The notes under the pieces are model-generated. The model was given only the letters and a program-made list of their open reading frames with translations. It was not told where the DNA came from and did not search any database. From NCBI GenBank assembly GCA_964019335.1, contig OZ025707.1, positions 447,803 through 511,802 of the forward strand: 64,000 bases of DNA. Reading direction: 5' to 3'. Position numbers and translations under genes: made by a program. The DNA is from Diplonema japonicum. Its lineage: Eukaryota > Euglenozoa > Diplonemea > Diplonemida > Diplonemidae. This document shows positions 41,307-52,294 of the stretch, in pieces. Numbering within the stretch: position 1 is the stretch's first letter; each line of letters starts with the position of its first letter.

Positions 41307-44216
41307 ATGGTGAAAAGAAAGTATGCAACCATCTCTGACCCGAAGGTGTACCGCAGGAGGACCAGTCCCGACGACCTGGAACGTATGGTCGCAGAGCTGA
41401 AGGGCTACCGCACTGCCGAGGTACTGTTCAGGGGTGGCGAAGGAGGCGTTGAAGACAGCACGAAAAAGGTGCAGGAATGGCTGAAGGGGTACCCGGAGAA
41501 GTCCTTCCTGGGACTGATCACCAACGGGGCAGTGGAGGCGCTCGCTGATGGTGTCAACAAAGGCCAAGAAGAGGAAGTGTGTGAGGCAGTGTGGGTCCCA
41601 CTTCTATCGCTCACACACCTGGCGGGCGATGAAGGCTATTCCGTATGCCCCTGCCTTACTCGTTACACCCAGGCAGCTTGTATTCTTCTCAAAAACACAC
41701 TTTCCTTCGGGGCCATTGAAAGCATCCTCCCTGCACTGACCGTTCTTGCCCAAAACGGCACCGCTTGCGACTATTCGCTCGCGATGAGCTCTGTGAGGAC
41801 CCTTGTGGTCCATCATCTCAAAACCGGAGTCCCCAACCCACACATGGCGCCCCTCCTGGCACACCCTTTTACCTCCGCACCCACCACCGATAAGCAGCAG
41901 CTTCATGAAATCTGCAAGACCCTCGTGGCAGCTGCGGTCCCGTCGCAAAGCCTTGTCCTCTTCCTCCGAGAGATCCTCGGAACGCAAGCGATCATCGACG
42001 TTGAAGGGCTGCCCTGCAAGAGGGGCGTCCTGGGGGCGTACACCCTCAGCCTTCTCTTGCTTGACTCCGATAAGGTGGCGTTTCTCGCAGATGTGATAGC
42101 CGTGTTGCCCAACCCCGAGAAGCTCGTGGGACACTTGCTAGATAAGATGAAAGCCAAAGGAGTGAAACGCCACGTGATCGACTGCCTGAAAGGGGTGCTA
42201 AGTGCACCGGGGTTGACCGACGGCATGGTGGACATCATAGGTACCATACTGACTGAGAACCTCAAGGAAGCTGACCTGCTGGTGGCGGCGAAGGCGTTTG
42301 CAGGCGTGAGGGTACTACTGGAGGTACACGGCGAGGCGTGGCACGACGGTGCTGCGATCGCCGGTGTGATGGATGCCTCGTTCAAGACGCTGTTGTCCAC
42401 GTCAGCGAGGCTGCGCTCTGCTTCGGGTAAAACTTTGCTTCTTCTCTTTCGAAAGATGCCCCACCTCGCCCCTCATGATGCCTCTATACTGATCCAGCAA
42501 GCTCTTGTGTTCCTCTCGTCGTTGCCCAAACCGACTGACCTGGACACCAACCTTGTGGAGACGCTGGCAGATGTCCTTGCCTTGCCACAGGTCAGCGGGT
42601 CCTTGTCACTCGTGATGACCATCCCTTACGATGTTGTGAAGGCGAAGTACATTGCAAAGAAGCATAGAAATGTGGAAAGTATGCTCTCAGAACTGCCCGA
42701 CACCTTGTGGGGCGAAGCTGCCAAGTATGTTCCTCAGGAGGCGTACCCGGCAGACACAACGAACGCGAACCTTCTGTGGTTCAGGGCAGCAGCGGAGCCG
42801 CTTATCGCAAACGTTGATGAAGCAGTGCGTAACGTGTTTGAAGGCAACAGGCTGCTGGAAGCGAGGTCCGCATTGAAACTTGCTGCAAAGAATCACCTGC
42901 AGTGGCCTTACAAGCATCAATTTCTTTCGTACTGCCTCCAAGCCCATCCTTTGGAAACCCTGCAGTACATCGACACCTTGCCCGGCACAGACGCACGTGA
43001 GGTCGCCTACCCGCTGCTCATTGATCTGGAAAAAAGAAAGATGTATAGAAAACTGATCGAGCTGCTGACGGCAACGGTGGTGATCTGCAAGGAAAAATGG
43101 TTTGAAACCGCGGAGGGTAAATGGGTAACGGTGCAGGACAAGGTGGAGGACATCGAAAAAGAGGAAGGTGACCCGCAAGACGAGCAGGACAACTACTTGA
43201 AAGACGACCAGCTGAAAAGGGAGAAGCAAGGGTACGTAAAGAGGTTCGCCCAACTCGCTTTTCAAAACGGGATCCTGTCAAGGTACGCCACCTTCGTGTC
43301 GAGGAACATAGCAGACGGCGGCGCTGCGGAGTGCGCAGTTCAGGTCGTGAAGATAGCCCCGGGGGCCGTCATTGACCAGATGGGCCATGCTGCCGTTTCC
43401 AGCTTGACCCCCATCACTGTCAAGGTACTTGCAGAGTGCATAAGGAACGGCTTCCCTGGGGTAAAATTGCTGTCTTCGGTGCTTTCTGATCCAGATGCAG
43501 AAGGTTCATTGAAGGTCTCTGTGGCAGAGGAGCTTGGTGGGTTCCTTCTGAGCGGGCAGGTTCGTGATTCAGTGGACCTTCTCGTGACGATGTCTCTCTG
43601 TGTTGGTTCGCTCGACGCCAAGCTGTCAGGCTGTGCGATTAAATACATCAGATGCCACGTCAAGAGCGATCCGCACCCAGGGCAAGCCGTTGTCAATCTC
43701 TTTACATCGCTTCCTGAGAAGACCAATGTGGGGGTCGCTCTTGCGATCCTTGCCGGGTGTCCCCAGGTTGCTTCTGCCGCGTCGTCTCCCTTTGTGAACC
43801 TGTTGACCGATTCTCTGAAAGCCGCAGCGGAGGGGACACCACTAGACACCCGTGCCTTGGACGTCGCTGAAGTGCTCGCAGCCCTTTCTCACACCGGTCA
43901 CTCTTTGGGTGTTTTGTATACTTATCTTAAACCACTCGTTCCGGAAGGGCAGGACGAGGACCACAAGCTGCCGCAAGCCTTGATTGCATCTCTTTTGAAG
44001 TTAGTGCAGAAACAAGGCAACGAGAAGTCTGGTAAGGGGAACGCTTTGGCAGAACTGTTGAAGCAAGCAAGCGGCAAGACGTCCGGTTACAGGAAGAGAA
44101 GCCACACCGAAACGAAGGCGAGGACCAACGCGCTGAAAGAGTACGAAATTGCTGTCGCCAGCCTGGCGAAGATTAAGAAGCTTGCGGAAAAACCGCTTCA
44201 GGTGTTTACACTCTGA
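41307..44216 (+). CDS. Large helical-repeat (HEAT/ARM-like) protein
   Basis: A 969-aa single-exon protein. The ATG at 41307 (MVKRKYATISDP) is preferred; the in-frame upstream part is a translated pyrimidine tract. Almost the whole length is amphipathic helix pairs (for example AFLADVIAVLPNPEKLVGHLLDKM), as in HEAT or ARM solenoids. A charged insertion sits at about 605-640 (VEDIEKEEGDPQDEQDNYLKDD). The C-terminus is basic (SGYRKRSHTETKAR). No intron was found in 2.9 kb. It has the general look of scaffold subunits such as symplekin, NELF-B or Integrator proteins, but no diagnostic motif lets me name it. Confidence 0.8.
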   Translation: MVKRKYATISDPKVYRRRTSPDDLERMVAELKGYRTAEVLFRGGEGGVEDSTKKVQEWLKGYPEKSFLGLITNGAVEALADGVNKGQEEEVCEAVWVPLLSLTHLAGDEGYSVCPCLTRYTQAACILLKNTLSFGAIESILPALTVLAQNGTACDYSLAMSSVRTLVVHHLKTGVPNPHMAPLLAHPFTSAPTTDKQQLHEICKTLVAAAVPSQSLVLFLREILGTQAIIDVEGLPCKRGVLGAYTLSLLLLDSDKVAFLADVIAVLPNPEKLVGHLLDKMKAKGVKRHVIDCLKGVLSAPGLTDGMVDIIGTILTENLKEADLLVAAKAFAGVRVLLEVHGEAWHDGAAIAGVMDASFKTLLSTSARLRSASGKTLLLLFRKMPHLAPHDASILIQQALVFLSSLPKPTDLDTNLVETLADVLALPQVSGSLSLVMTIPYDVVKAKYIAKKHRNVESMLSELPDTLWGEAAKYVPQEAYPADTTNANLLWFRAAAEPLIANVDEAVRNVFEGNRLLEARSALKLAAKNHLQWPYKHQFLSYCLQAHPLETLQYIDTLPGTDAREVAYPLLIDLEKRKMYRKLIELLTATVVICKEKWFETAEGKWVTVQDKVEDIEKEEGDPQDEQDNYLKDDQLKREKQGYVKRFAQLAFQNGILSRYATFVSRNIADGGAAECAVQVVKIAPGAVIDQMGHAAVSSLTPITVKVLAECIRNGFPGVKLLSSVLSDPDAEGSLKVSVAEELGGFLLSGQVRDSVDLLVTMSLCVGSLDAKLSGCAIKYIRCHVKSDPHPGQAVVNLFTSLPEKTNVGVALAILAGCPQVASAASSPFVNLLTDSLKAAAEGTPLDTRALDVAEVLAALSHTGHSLGVLYTYLKPLVPEGQDEDHKLPQALIASLLKLVQKQGNEKSGKGNALAELLKQASGKTSGYRKRSHTETKARTNALKEYEIAVASLAKIKKLAEKPLQVFTL

Positions 44217-44317
44217 AATCTCTCATGTGTCGTTTTCTCTTTTTCTTTTTTAACGTACACCTTCATAAACACCCTTATTTTGTGCTCACAATAGACATGT
44301 TATGAATATGAGTACCT

Positions 44318-47300
44318 ATGAGTATCGTGACCTTCGAAAAGGTTGAGGAGCAGTCAGATAGCTCAAGTAACAGTAGCAGCAATTGCAGAGATGTTAGGAC
44401 GGTGAGTAGGCTGTGCGATGCGATGAGTGTGCCTTCGAGCGATTACTTGGAGTGTTTTAGTAGCGGTGATGATACTGAGAGCGAGACCGATGACGAGGAA
44501 CGGGATCCAACCCTCGTGCGACGCATTGTGGAACACCCCTACATGGAGGTAGGGGTCGCCCTTTTGATCTTCGCCAACTGTATCACGCTGGCCCTCGACA
44601 GCCCCGGCGGTGACGAGTCCCCTGTGCTCAATGGGTTCGAGTACTTCTTCACCGTCGCCTTCTTCATCGAGGCTGTGCTCAAAATGATGGCAAAGGGTGT
44701 TATCCATCCCCGTCGCGCGTACCTCCGAAGCAACTGGAACAAATTCGACTTTCTGATTATTGTTATCAACGTGATATGTCTCGTGACCAATGTGGGGAAG
44801 AACGTGTCCTCTATCCGCACTCTGCGTGTTCTGAAGGCGCTTCTCATGGTGGATAGGACCCCGGGCCTCAAGCAGATGGTGGTTGCAACCATCAAGTCGC
44901 TGAAGAGTTTGGCGCACCTTGCGTTGCTGATTCTGTTCATCGTTGTGATCCACAGCATCTGGGCAGTGCAGATGTGGAAAGGCACGTGGAGGTACCGTTG
45001 CGTGAATGCAGAAGGGTTGCTCGACCACACCGGAGGGTGCTCACCGAACATGACCTCTACCGTCTCTCTTGTCATGTCGCATGAGTGTTCCGATGGATAC
45101 AAGTGCCTCCCTGTGGGCAACCCTTCTTACGGCCTTGCGTCTTTCGACAACTTCGGAGCATCGGTTGTGCTCATCGTGCAGTGCATCACTCTCTCAGGAT
45201 GGTCGCAAATCATGGTGCACACCATCGATGCCAACGGGGACTTTCCGATTTTTTTCTTCGGTGGCATCGTTTCCATCAGCAACTACATCGTCCTCCCCCT
45301 CTCCATCATCATCGTGAAGAACGCCCTGCACCGCATCAACACGCACAGACCTCTGTCTCAGAAAAGGACCGCTTTCCGTCTCATGCGCAGCAGCCTCCAC
45401 TCTGCCCCGCCCACGACCCCTTCCAGGCTTTCGAAGCAAGTCTTTCTTGAAGGTCGGAAACAACACAAGTTTCTGATAATTCTAAGTTTTGTAGTTCCAC
45501 CGCTGCTTGTGATAAACGTGTTGCTGATGGCGATGGTGCACTACAAGATGGACAGACGTTGGGAGCAGGCTATCCATGCCTTCGGGACCGCTGCGTCTGC
45601 CTTCTTCTTTTTAGAAGTGGTTACAAAGTTCATGCTACTGCGTCGGTCCTACTTCTCCGACTACTTCAACATCTTCGACCTCATACTAGTCCTGCTGTCT
45701 GTCATCAGCCGGACTGTATTTTCAGGGGATGGCAGTGTTGTCATCGCCTTGCGTGTTCTGCGTCTTGTCCGTGTCATCCGCCTCTTGAAGTCCACGTCCG
45801 TGCGCAGACAAATCGAAGGCATCATCGGCGCGACGAAGAAAACCGGATACATGCTGCTGCTTGTCCTCATTTACACGTTCATGGTCGCACTGTTCCTGAT
45901 GCACATGTACGGCAGTGCTACGGAGGCGTTCTCCTCCTTCAACAAGTCGATTCTGGCTTCGCTTCAGGTCATCACCGGCGACAAGTGGGGCAGCGTTATG
46001 TACGCCGTGATGAACGATCACACTCCAGCGGCTGCTGTAATGTTCATCGTCTTCCATTTTTTGGGGCATTTTCTGACCACAAAGCTCTTTGTCGCCGTGG
46101 TGATGGAATACTACGAGTTCGTACAGGAAGCGCTGGCGACATGTGGGACAAGCGGGAGGCGGAGACGTGCCGACAGCAGGATGAAGAAAAGCATCAAGAC
46201 GGTGGAGAGGCTGAACCATCGCGATCAGACGCAGCGTGATGAGTTGGTGCTGCACATCCAGCTGGCTGTCCCGCACGACTACAGGCACACCCCTGAGCTG
46301 TGTGACGCTTACATGAAGGGCGTGCTGGAGGCGTCTTACGAGAACCATTCAATGGTAGAGCTGTATATGAAAAACGAAGTACGCGGGAAGAAGCTTGTTG
46401 AAGCATTCACACGTGGCAGGGGAACGCGTGAGAGTGTCAGTCGTGACAAACTGTCAGTCCTGTTAGGGTGGTCAGCCACTCTCGCTGCGTTAACCGCCGT
46501 GCAGCCGCATGAGGACCTCGACAACGATGAGAACTCGATGTTCATCTTCCCCCCCTCCGTACGCCAGCACGTGGCATGGGTTGTCAAGAGGCCGTGGTTC
46601 GATAGGATCGCCATCATCCTCGCGCTGCTTTCATGCATCACGTCCGCACTCGGGAGCTTTTATGAACACGAGATCATGGTGGTCGACTACTACATCACGG
46701 GGTTCTTCTTCGTGGAGATGCTCTTGAAATCCGTGGCATACGGGTTCATCAAAGGCGAGGGCGCGTACCTTAAGAACGGCTGGAACCAGTTCGACTTCAT
46801 GATCCTCCTTGTCGTGCTGCTGTCGTACGTGCTGGCTCCTTTGCACATTTCGGTGGTGAAAGTAATCAGATCGCTGAGGGCGATCCGGCCTATGCGGTTG
46901 CTGAAACGGTGGAAGGGTGTCAAGCTGGTTGCCCTGGCATTGGTACGATGCTTGCCAGGTTTGCTATCGGCATTTGCATTGGTATCTTTAGTGTTAATCC
47001 TTTTCGCCGTGTGGGGCGTTAACATCATGAAGGGCAGGTTTGGGCAGTGCACCGTTCCGTATATTGGCGCGATGACCGACTGCCACGGCGAATACTTTTA
47101 CCCCGATAACTTCACAGATTACACCTTTCCTGAAGAGCTGGTGATCAACACGACTGAGGGGGGTTTCATTGTGACGGCTGAGTGGGTGTCGCGCGCCCAG
47201 CACTTCGACCATGTATTCGCAGCAGTGCGCAGCCTCCTCGCTTTGTCCACATACGACAACTGGCGAGCACACTTGGAGCTCTACCAGTCGGTTTGTTTTG

Positions 47301-49102
47301 AAAAGTCACCCGGGCAGTGCGACCCCAGTGCTGCGCCTGTGGTGTTCCTCTTACTGTTTCTGGCGTGGAATGTTTTCTTTGTGTACCCGATCGTGACGGC
47401 AGAGGTGGTCGTGATATATATCGAAGTAAGAAAAGAGATAGAGCACACTGCGGACTACTCGGTGAGGGAACTGGCTTACTTCTACATGATGAAGATGCTG
47501 TTTCTAATCAAACCGAGCTACAAGAACAGTCCACGGGACTCGCAGCTAGCCAGGTATTGCTACTTCGTGGTGACGCACAGGTGGTTCGATAACATCATAG
47601 GTGTGACGATCGTCCTGAACATCATCACGATGGCGACGGAACATGAGGGGATGCCCGACGTGCTGGGGAAAATGCTGCTTGTCACAGACACGGGTTTCAC
47701 ATTCTTGTTTCTCATCGAAGCTGTCCTGAAGCTCAGCGCCTTCGGGACCGCGTACTTCAAAGAAAGCTGGAACCGGTTTGACTTCTTGTTGGTCACGGCC
47801 TCCATGATTGAGTTTATTGTGTTCGTTGTGATGGGCAGCAACAGCCTGCCGGTCAACCCGTTCATTTTAAGATCGCTCCGTGCATTTCTCCGCCTTCGCA
47901 AGGCGCAGAGGCTTCTCAGGTTGGTGAAGCGGACCCGGGGAATCCAACTCCTGTTTGAAACATTGTGGGTTGCCCTCCCGTACCTCTGTGCGAATGCATT
48001 CTTCTACTTCATGACCACGTTGGTGTACTCCATCGTGGGTGTCGGTCTGTTCAATTCTGTCAAGTGGACGCCAAATGGGTTGGACACACATGTGAACTTC
48101 AACAACGTGCTTTCTGCAAGCATCACATTGCACCGGGTTGCCACCGGTGACAACTGGGCGGTCCTCATGGAGAACTGCATGCTGTCCCCGCCGTACTGCT
48201 CGGAAGAGGGAGACACATGCGGGTACCCATTTGCCGCACCTGTCTACTTCATCACTTTCAAAGGTCTGTCTTACATAGTGATCGTGACCCTTTTTATCGC
48301 CACTGTGGTTGATCACTACACGGCAATGACAAAACTCGGCGGTCTCACTGGCGGGATGCGCGAGATCTCCATCCTGCACTCGGTGTGGTCTGAGATGTTT
48401 TCGAACAAAGAAACCATCCCCGCCATGTGCCTCCCTCCACTCATGGTGGAGATTGGCAAGCGCAAATCCGTCGATTACACCCCGAAGTTCTTCCTCCCTG
48501 AGAACTACACGAGGTTGGACTTCTTCAAGATCTTCGAGTCGTATCAGATTATCGACCACCAGGGGGTGGTTCACTTCTCCTCCCTTTTGCTCGAGGTGGC
48601 CTTCAACCAGCTGTCGAAGGTGAACGGAAAAGGCATCACGAGGAAGGAATGGTGGTCCTTCGAATATGACTGGTACCGTTTGGTCCCTGCAATCAGGCTG
48701 CCTGTGAGCAGGCTGCTATGGTATAGGTACAGGTTGAGAGACTACTTTGCGGTGGTGTTCATCCAACGGTGGTATCGGTTCCTGCTGCGCCTTTCCAAAA
48801 TGAGGAGGCTGCTGCCGTTGGATGTGGCCTACTGGAAATCAAAGAGGGCGCAGCCCAGGCTTGAACGGGGCAATACTTTCACAAAAGCACGGTACCGTAG
48901 CCCTACGGAACTCGAGAAGGTTCATGAGAAGAGCCTTACATTCCCAGACAATGTCAGCAGCGTCAGCTCCTATGTGCTCAGCGCCCCTACCGCGACACTC
49001 GCCACGCCCCTCCTTGCAGACTTTGCGCCCCAGTTTTCTCAACTTTCAAACCCCCTCCTCTCCACGAGCCACAAATCGGGCCCCAGCTCTGTGCTGTTGT
49101 AA
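44318..49102 (+). CDS. Four-domain voltage-gated cation channel, filter S/D/D/D
   Basis: A 1594-aa single-exon channel with four homologous 6-TM domains. S4 segments with spaced Arg/Lys: DI SSIRTLRVLKALL (weak), DII ALRVLRLVRVIRLLK, DIII KVIRSLRAIRPMRLLKR, DIV LRSLRAFLRLRKAQRLLR. The four pore-loop positions, glutamates in classical calcium channels, are Ser293 (ITLSGW), Asp555 (ITGDKW), Asp980 (LSTYDNW) and Asp1278 (ATGDNW). Domains I and III have long Cys-containing extracellular loops before the pore. The I-II linker is short. The C-terminus has an EF-hand-like helical region and an IQ-like motif, FIQRWYRFLLRL, a calmodulin-type site. It would sit in plasma or flagellar membrane. Overall architecture is that of Cav/Nav/NALCN proteins. 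Confidence 0.93.
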   Translation: MSIVTFEKVEEQSDSSSNSSSNCRDVRTVSRLCDAMSVPSSDYLECFSSGDDTESETDDEERDPTLVRRIVEHPYMEVGVALLIFANCITLALDSPGGDESPVLNGFEYFFTVAFFIEAVLKMMAKGVIHPRRAYLRSNWNKFDFLIIVINVICLVTNVGKNVSSIRTLRVLKALLMVDRTPGLKQMVVATIKSLKSLAHLALLILFIVVIHSIWAVQMWKGTWRYRCVNAEGLLDHTGGCSPNMTSTVSLVMSHECSDGYKCLPVGNPSYGLASFDNFGASVVLIVQCITLSGWSQIMVHTIDANGDFPIFFFGGIVSISNYIVLPLSIIIVKNALHRINTHRPLSQKRTAFRLMRSSLHSAPPTTPSRLSKQVFLEGRKQHKFLIILSFVVPPLLVINVLLMAMVHYKMDRRWEQAIHAFGTAASAFFFLEVVTKFMLLRRSYFSDYFNIFDLILVLLSVISRTVFSGDGSVVIALRVLRLVRVIRLLKSTSVRRQIEGIIGATKKTGYMLLLVLIYTFMVALFLMHMYGSATEAFSSFNKSILASLQVITGDKWGSVMYAVMNDHTPAAAVMFIVFHFLGHFLTTKLFVAVVMEYYEFVQEALATCGTSGRRRRADSRMKKSIKTVERLNHRDQTQRDELVLHIQLAVPHDYRHTPELCDAYMKGVLEASYENHSMVELYMKNEVRGKKLVEAFTRGRGTRESVSRDKLSVLLGWSATLAALTAVQPHEDLDNDENSMFIFPPSVRQHVAWVVKRPWFDRIAIILALLSCITSALGSFYEHEIMVVDYYITGFFFVEMLLKSVAYGFIKGEGAYLKNGWNQFDFMILLVVLLSYVLAPLHISVVKVIRSLRAIRPMRLLKRWKGVKLVALALVRCLPGLLSAFALVSLVLILFAVWGVNIMKGRFGQCTVPYIGAMTDCHGEYFYPDNFTDYTFPEELVINTTEGGFIVTAEWVSRAQHFDHVFAAVRSLLALSTYDNWRAHLELYQSVCFEKSPGQCDPSAAPVVFLLLFLAWNVFFVYPIVTAEVVVIYIEVRKEIEHTADYSVRELAYFYMMKMLFLIKPSYKNSPRDSQLARYCYFVVTHRWFDNIIGVTIVLNIITMATEHEGMPDVLGKMLLVTDTGFTFLFLIEAVLKLSAFGTAYFKESWNRFDFLLVTASMIEFIVFVVMGSNSLPVNPFILRSLRAFLRLRKAQRLLRLVKRTRGIQLLFETLWVALPYLCANAFFYFMTTLVYSIVGVGLFNSVKWTPNGLDTHVNFNNVLSASITLHRVATGDNWAVLMENCMLSPPYCSEEGDTCGYPFAAPVYFITFKGLSYIVIVTLFIATVVDHYTAMTKLGGLTGGMREISILHSVWSEMFSNKETIPAMCLPPLMVEIGKRKSVDYTPKFFLPENYTRLDFFKIFESYQIIDHQGVVHFSSLLLEVAFNQLSKVNGKGITRKEWWSFEYDWYRLVPAIRLPVSRLLWYRYRLRDYFAVVFIQRWYRFLLRLSKMRRLLPLDVAYWKSKRAQPRLERGNTFTKARYRSPTELEKVHEKSLTFPDNVSSVSSYVLSAPTATLATPLLADFAPQFSQLSNPLLSTSHKSGPSSVLL

Positions 49103-49298
49103 TTACATTTTAATAATGGCAACTTCTGTTGTCCATGGAAAAAGAGAAAAAGAACATTAGTAAGGAGACCCACTTTTTTTTGTGTCTGCCAGCTTCTTCA
49201 GTCTTGAGTTTTGAGCAAGCTTTGATCGTAGAGTAGCCTTCTTCAAAACGATACAGGTTGGGGTACACAAGAAAGGAAGGGGGGGAAAAGAAAAAAGT

Positions 49299-51249
49299 AT
49301 GAATGGACACAACGGCGTGGCGGTGTCCACAGCTACACTTCCTGTTGTGGAGGAGCTGTGGACGGCCCCGCAGTTCTCTGTGTCGCCGGGGTTCAATGAT
49401 GACTTCAAGTATGGTTTTCTCACTCTGAAAGAAAACACAAACCCTACAGCCGGTTGCTAGGGGCGCAGACCACCCCTCAGCAAGAGCCTGTCCCTGCTTC
49501 CACGGCGAACACACTCCTTCAGTACAGCGTGAACATGAACGAGAACCTAGGCCTCAGCCCCATCCCACACGAGACACCCGTTCGCAGCGACGATGTCGCA
49601 GCCCCCGTCTCGCCACCCAAAGTCGAGACCTCTGAAGAGGATCGACGCAAGCATCTGATTGAAAGGGGTCGCGCTGCATTAGAGGACTGGCGGTCCTGCA
49701 AAGACAACGGGGCAAAGTTCCTGGTGCCTGAGGACGACAAGGATGATCTGCAGGCAACGCACCAAGAGCTGAAGCTGAAAGAAGCGGAAGAGACCATTGT
49801 TGAACTAAAGAAGCAGCTGGAAGATCTGTCGCAAGAGATGGGCGAGAAGGACGCAACCATTGAAGGGTTGAAGCAGCAATCCTACTGTACTGAGGATCTG
49901 GGCAGCCTGTCTGCGTTGAAGGTATCGTTACAGGAGGCAGAGGACAGAGCAACGAAGGTACTGCATGAGGCAACCCAACAACACGCAACAGGCAACCATG
50001 TTCGCACAACAGAAATCCGACGTGGCGTCGACCCTTGCCATCGAGGTTGCGAACCTGCAGACTGCCTTGGACAGGTCGAAGGTACCGGAGGCCAATGAGG
50101 TATGCACTGCAGATCACCACCACTGCCAACCGCAGGATATTCACACTACAAACGAACACTCCCTGGAGCTTGAGCAAGCTAAAGCCGAGCGGATAAAAGC
50201 CGAGAAAGAATCTGCAAAATGGCAGAGCCTATACCAGGTATTTTTTTTTCTTTTTTTTTTTCTTCCAAATTTTTAAAAAGGAGTCCCACGACAAGAACCT
50301 ACACCTAGAGAGAAGCATGCAAGACATGCGTGTCGAGATCAACTCGGAGCTGAGCCTGACCTACGAAAACCAGATCTCAGAGATGACCATAAAGCTTCAC
50401 GACATACAGCGAGGAGAAGAGACCTTGAGAGAACAAGCTGAAAAAGAGAAGGAGGCCTACAAGGGGAGGCTGAAGGACATGGAGGAGAGCATGCGGATGG
50501 GGGACGAAGGCAACTTGAAGGACGAGGTGCAAGCGTTGAATTCAGAGAACGAACGTCTGGCGAGCATGCTGCAGGAAAGGGAGGACGGCGACATGGACCA
50601 GGTAGTGAATGAAAGGGACACGTTGAAGGTAAAGCTGTCGGAGATGATGAACGGAGGCGATGCCGAGAGGATTGCACACCTGGAGATGCAAGTCTTGAAA
50701 CTGACTGGTGAGCTAGCGGACTCACAGCAGGACCCTGCGAATGTGGACACTATGAACCGACTAGTGGCACGCAGCGAACAACTTGAAAACCAACTAGCGG
50801 CTGCAACAACCGGAGGCATGACCAGTGGGGATGCCCTGCGGGCCAGGCAAAAGGAAAAAGAGTGGAATCTTGAGCGGGAAAGGTACACCGTGTTCCAACG
50901 AAGGCTGGAAGGGGAGACAGAACGACAGCGATCCCTCATTGCAGACTACGAGGACACCATAGCCACCTTGAAGGAGGAGCTCATCAACAAGGGTGGTGAG
51001 CTGCCCGTCGAATCCCCCAAGTCTCCTGTGCCCCCGTCTCCTGAGTTGCCCCCCGTGCCCCCTGTTGCTGTTGTCGCGTCCACAGCTCCAATCCCCGCAC
51101 CAGCTACGCAGAAGCGACTTCTCAACAAGTCCGCTGTCTCCCTCCCACTCTCCGTCATGGTCTTCGAGGCTATCTTCTCACTGGGTGGGCTGCTGCCTTC
51201 GACACGACACGCGCAGCATGCGCATTTAACGGGAGAGTTTAAAGTGTAG
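49299..51249 (+). CDS. Coiled-coil protein, five exons
   Basis: Exons 49299..49408, 49450..49957, 49992..50099, 50136..50237 and 50281..51249 give 598 aa. Introns are 41, 34, 36 and 43 bp (GTATGG, GTACTG, GTATGC, GTATTT; ends CAG or AAG). Joining them keeps the helix register, for example RATK/ATMFAQQ and SLYQ/ESHDKN. The first 100 residues are Pro/Thr-rich. About 100-520 is coiled coil with repeated GLN/GLU/LYS heptads. The tail has a Pro repeat (PVPPSPELPPVPPVAVV) and ends with a moderately hydrophobic patch (SLPLSVMVFEAIFSLGGLL). No enzymatic domain. A cytoskeletal or membrane-tether role is a guess. Confidence 0.75.
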
Positions 51250-51407
51250 TGTGAGCGTTTTTCTCTTCTTTTTTTAAAGTTAAGTTTTCTTTTATTTATT
51301 TTCTTATTTTTTCTTTTATTCCCGTTGTAATGAGAGGTTTAAAGGAGGGGGTAGTGGTCCCTCCCCTCCCCCACTTCTTTTTTTTTTTCCTCAATAATAA
51401 AAGAAAA

Positions 51408-52294
51408 ATGAATAAAAGTATATCTGGGAGTGTGCTGAGGCGTCGGTGTGTGCCCGTTGTACCGTGTGGGAGTTTAATGCGGTCGGTGCCGCTGTTTGAG
51501 GAGAGCACAAGGCGGGAGATGGAGAATCTAGAGGCGAGAAACCTGCAGCTGGAGCACAAGCTGAAAAACCAAGCTCGGGGCACCACATTCGGGAATATTC
51601 TCAAGCTGCTGGTTGGTGGGATGGGGTGGGTGCTCTTTGCCAGCACGTTGTACTCGATGAACGAGCTTTTTAGCTTTTTACAATTTTTGGACGTCGCCTT
51701 CCCGAGGAAATGGCACTCCCTGTATGTGGTTTTTTTTTTATTATTATTTTTTTTTTTTATTCACACACAAACCACAGCCGCCTGTGCTTTGACCTAATGC
51801 CGCCTGAAGAGAAAATGCGGTTGGTCAACGAATTCAGAAAATTACAACTGTATGTGTACAGGAAGAAAAAAAAAAAAATGCTTTCTCCCCTCACAGAAAT
51901 GGCTACGACGACAGTCTGTTTGACTATATCAAGGAGTACCACCAGAAGGTTCTCTCTGCCAATGGATTGACGCCTGAGGAAACTTTGAGGAGGCTGAATT
52001 ACGTGAGCCGCCTGATTTATGAGCAAGGCGAAGAGGCTCAGGAGAGATGGGTCTCTTTGGTCAAGACAATGCAGCAGAGGCAGAACATGACACAGGTTTC
52101 TTTAAAAAAATAAAAAAATAAAAAAATAAAAAAAGGGAGCGCGTTTGGAGCACCTTCTAGCCAAAGCACCTGAGGCCATTTATGATAAGAGTTCGCTTAC
52201 GTACCCTGGGCCTAATATCTACGATAATATGGTCGATGCCGCATCTGGGGCCCCCTCTTCTTCTCCTTCTTCCTCAAAAGGGAGATGGATTTAA
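51408..52294 (+). CDS. Small membrane-anchored coiled-coil protein, four exons
   Basis: Exons 51408..51721, 51778..51849, 51897..52095 and 52136..52294 give 247 aa. Introns are 56 (GTATGT..CAG), 47 (GTATGT..CAG) and 40 bp (GTTTCT..AAG, a repeated TAAAAAAA). All phases agree (2, 2, 0). A short basic N-terminus (SVLRRRCVP) precedes a helix (MENLEARNLQLEHKLK) and one membrane segment (FGNILKLLVGGMGWVLFAS, about residues 64-82). A helical region (LFDYIKEYHQKVL, LRRLNYVSRLIYEQGEEAQERW) and a Ser-rich end follow. The basic start could target mitochondria. No family recognised. Confidence 0.7.
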
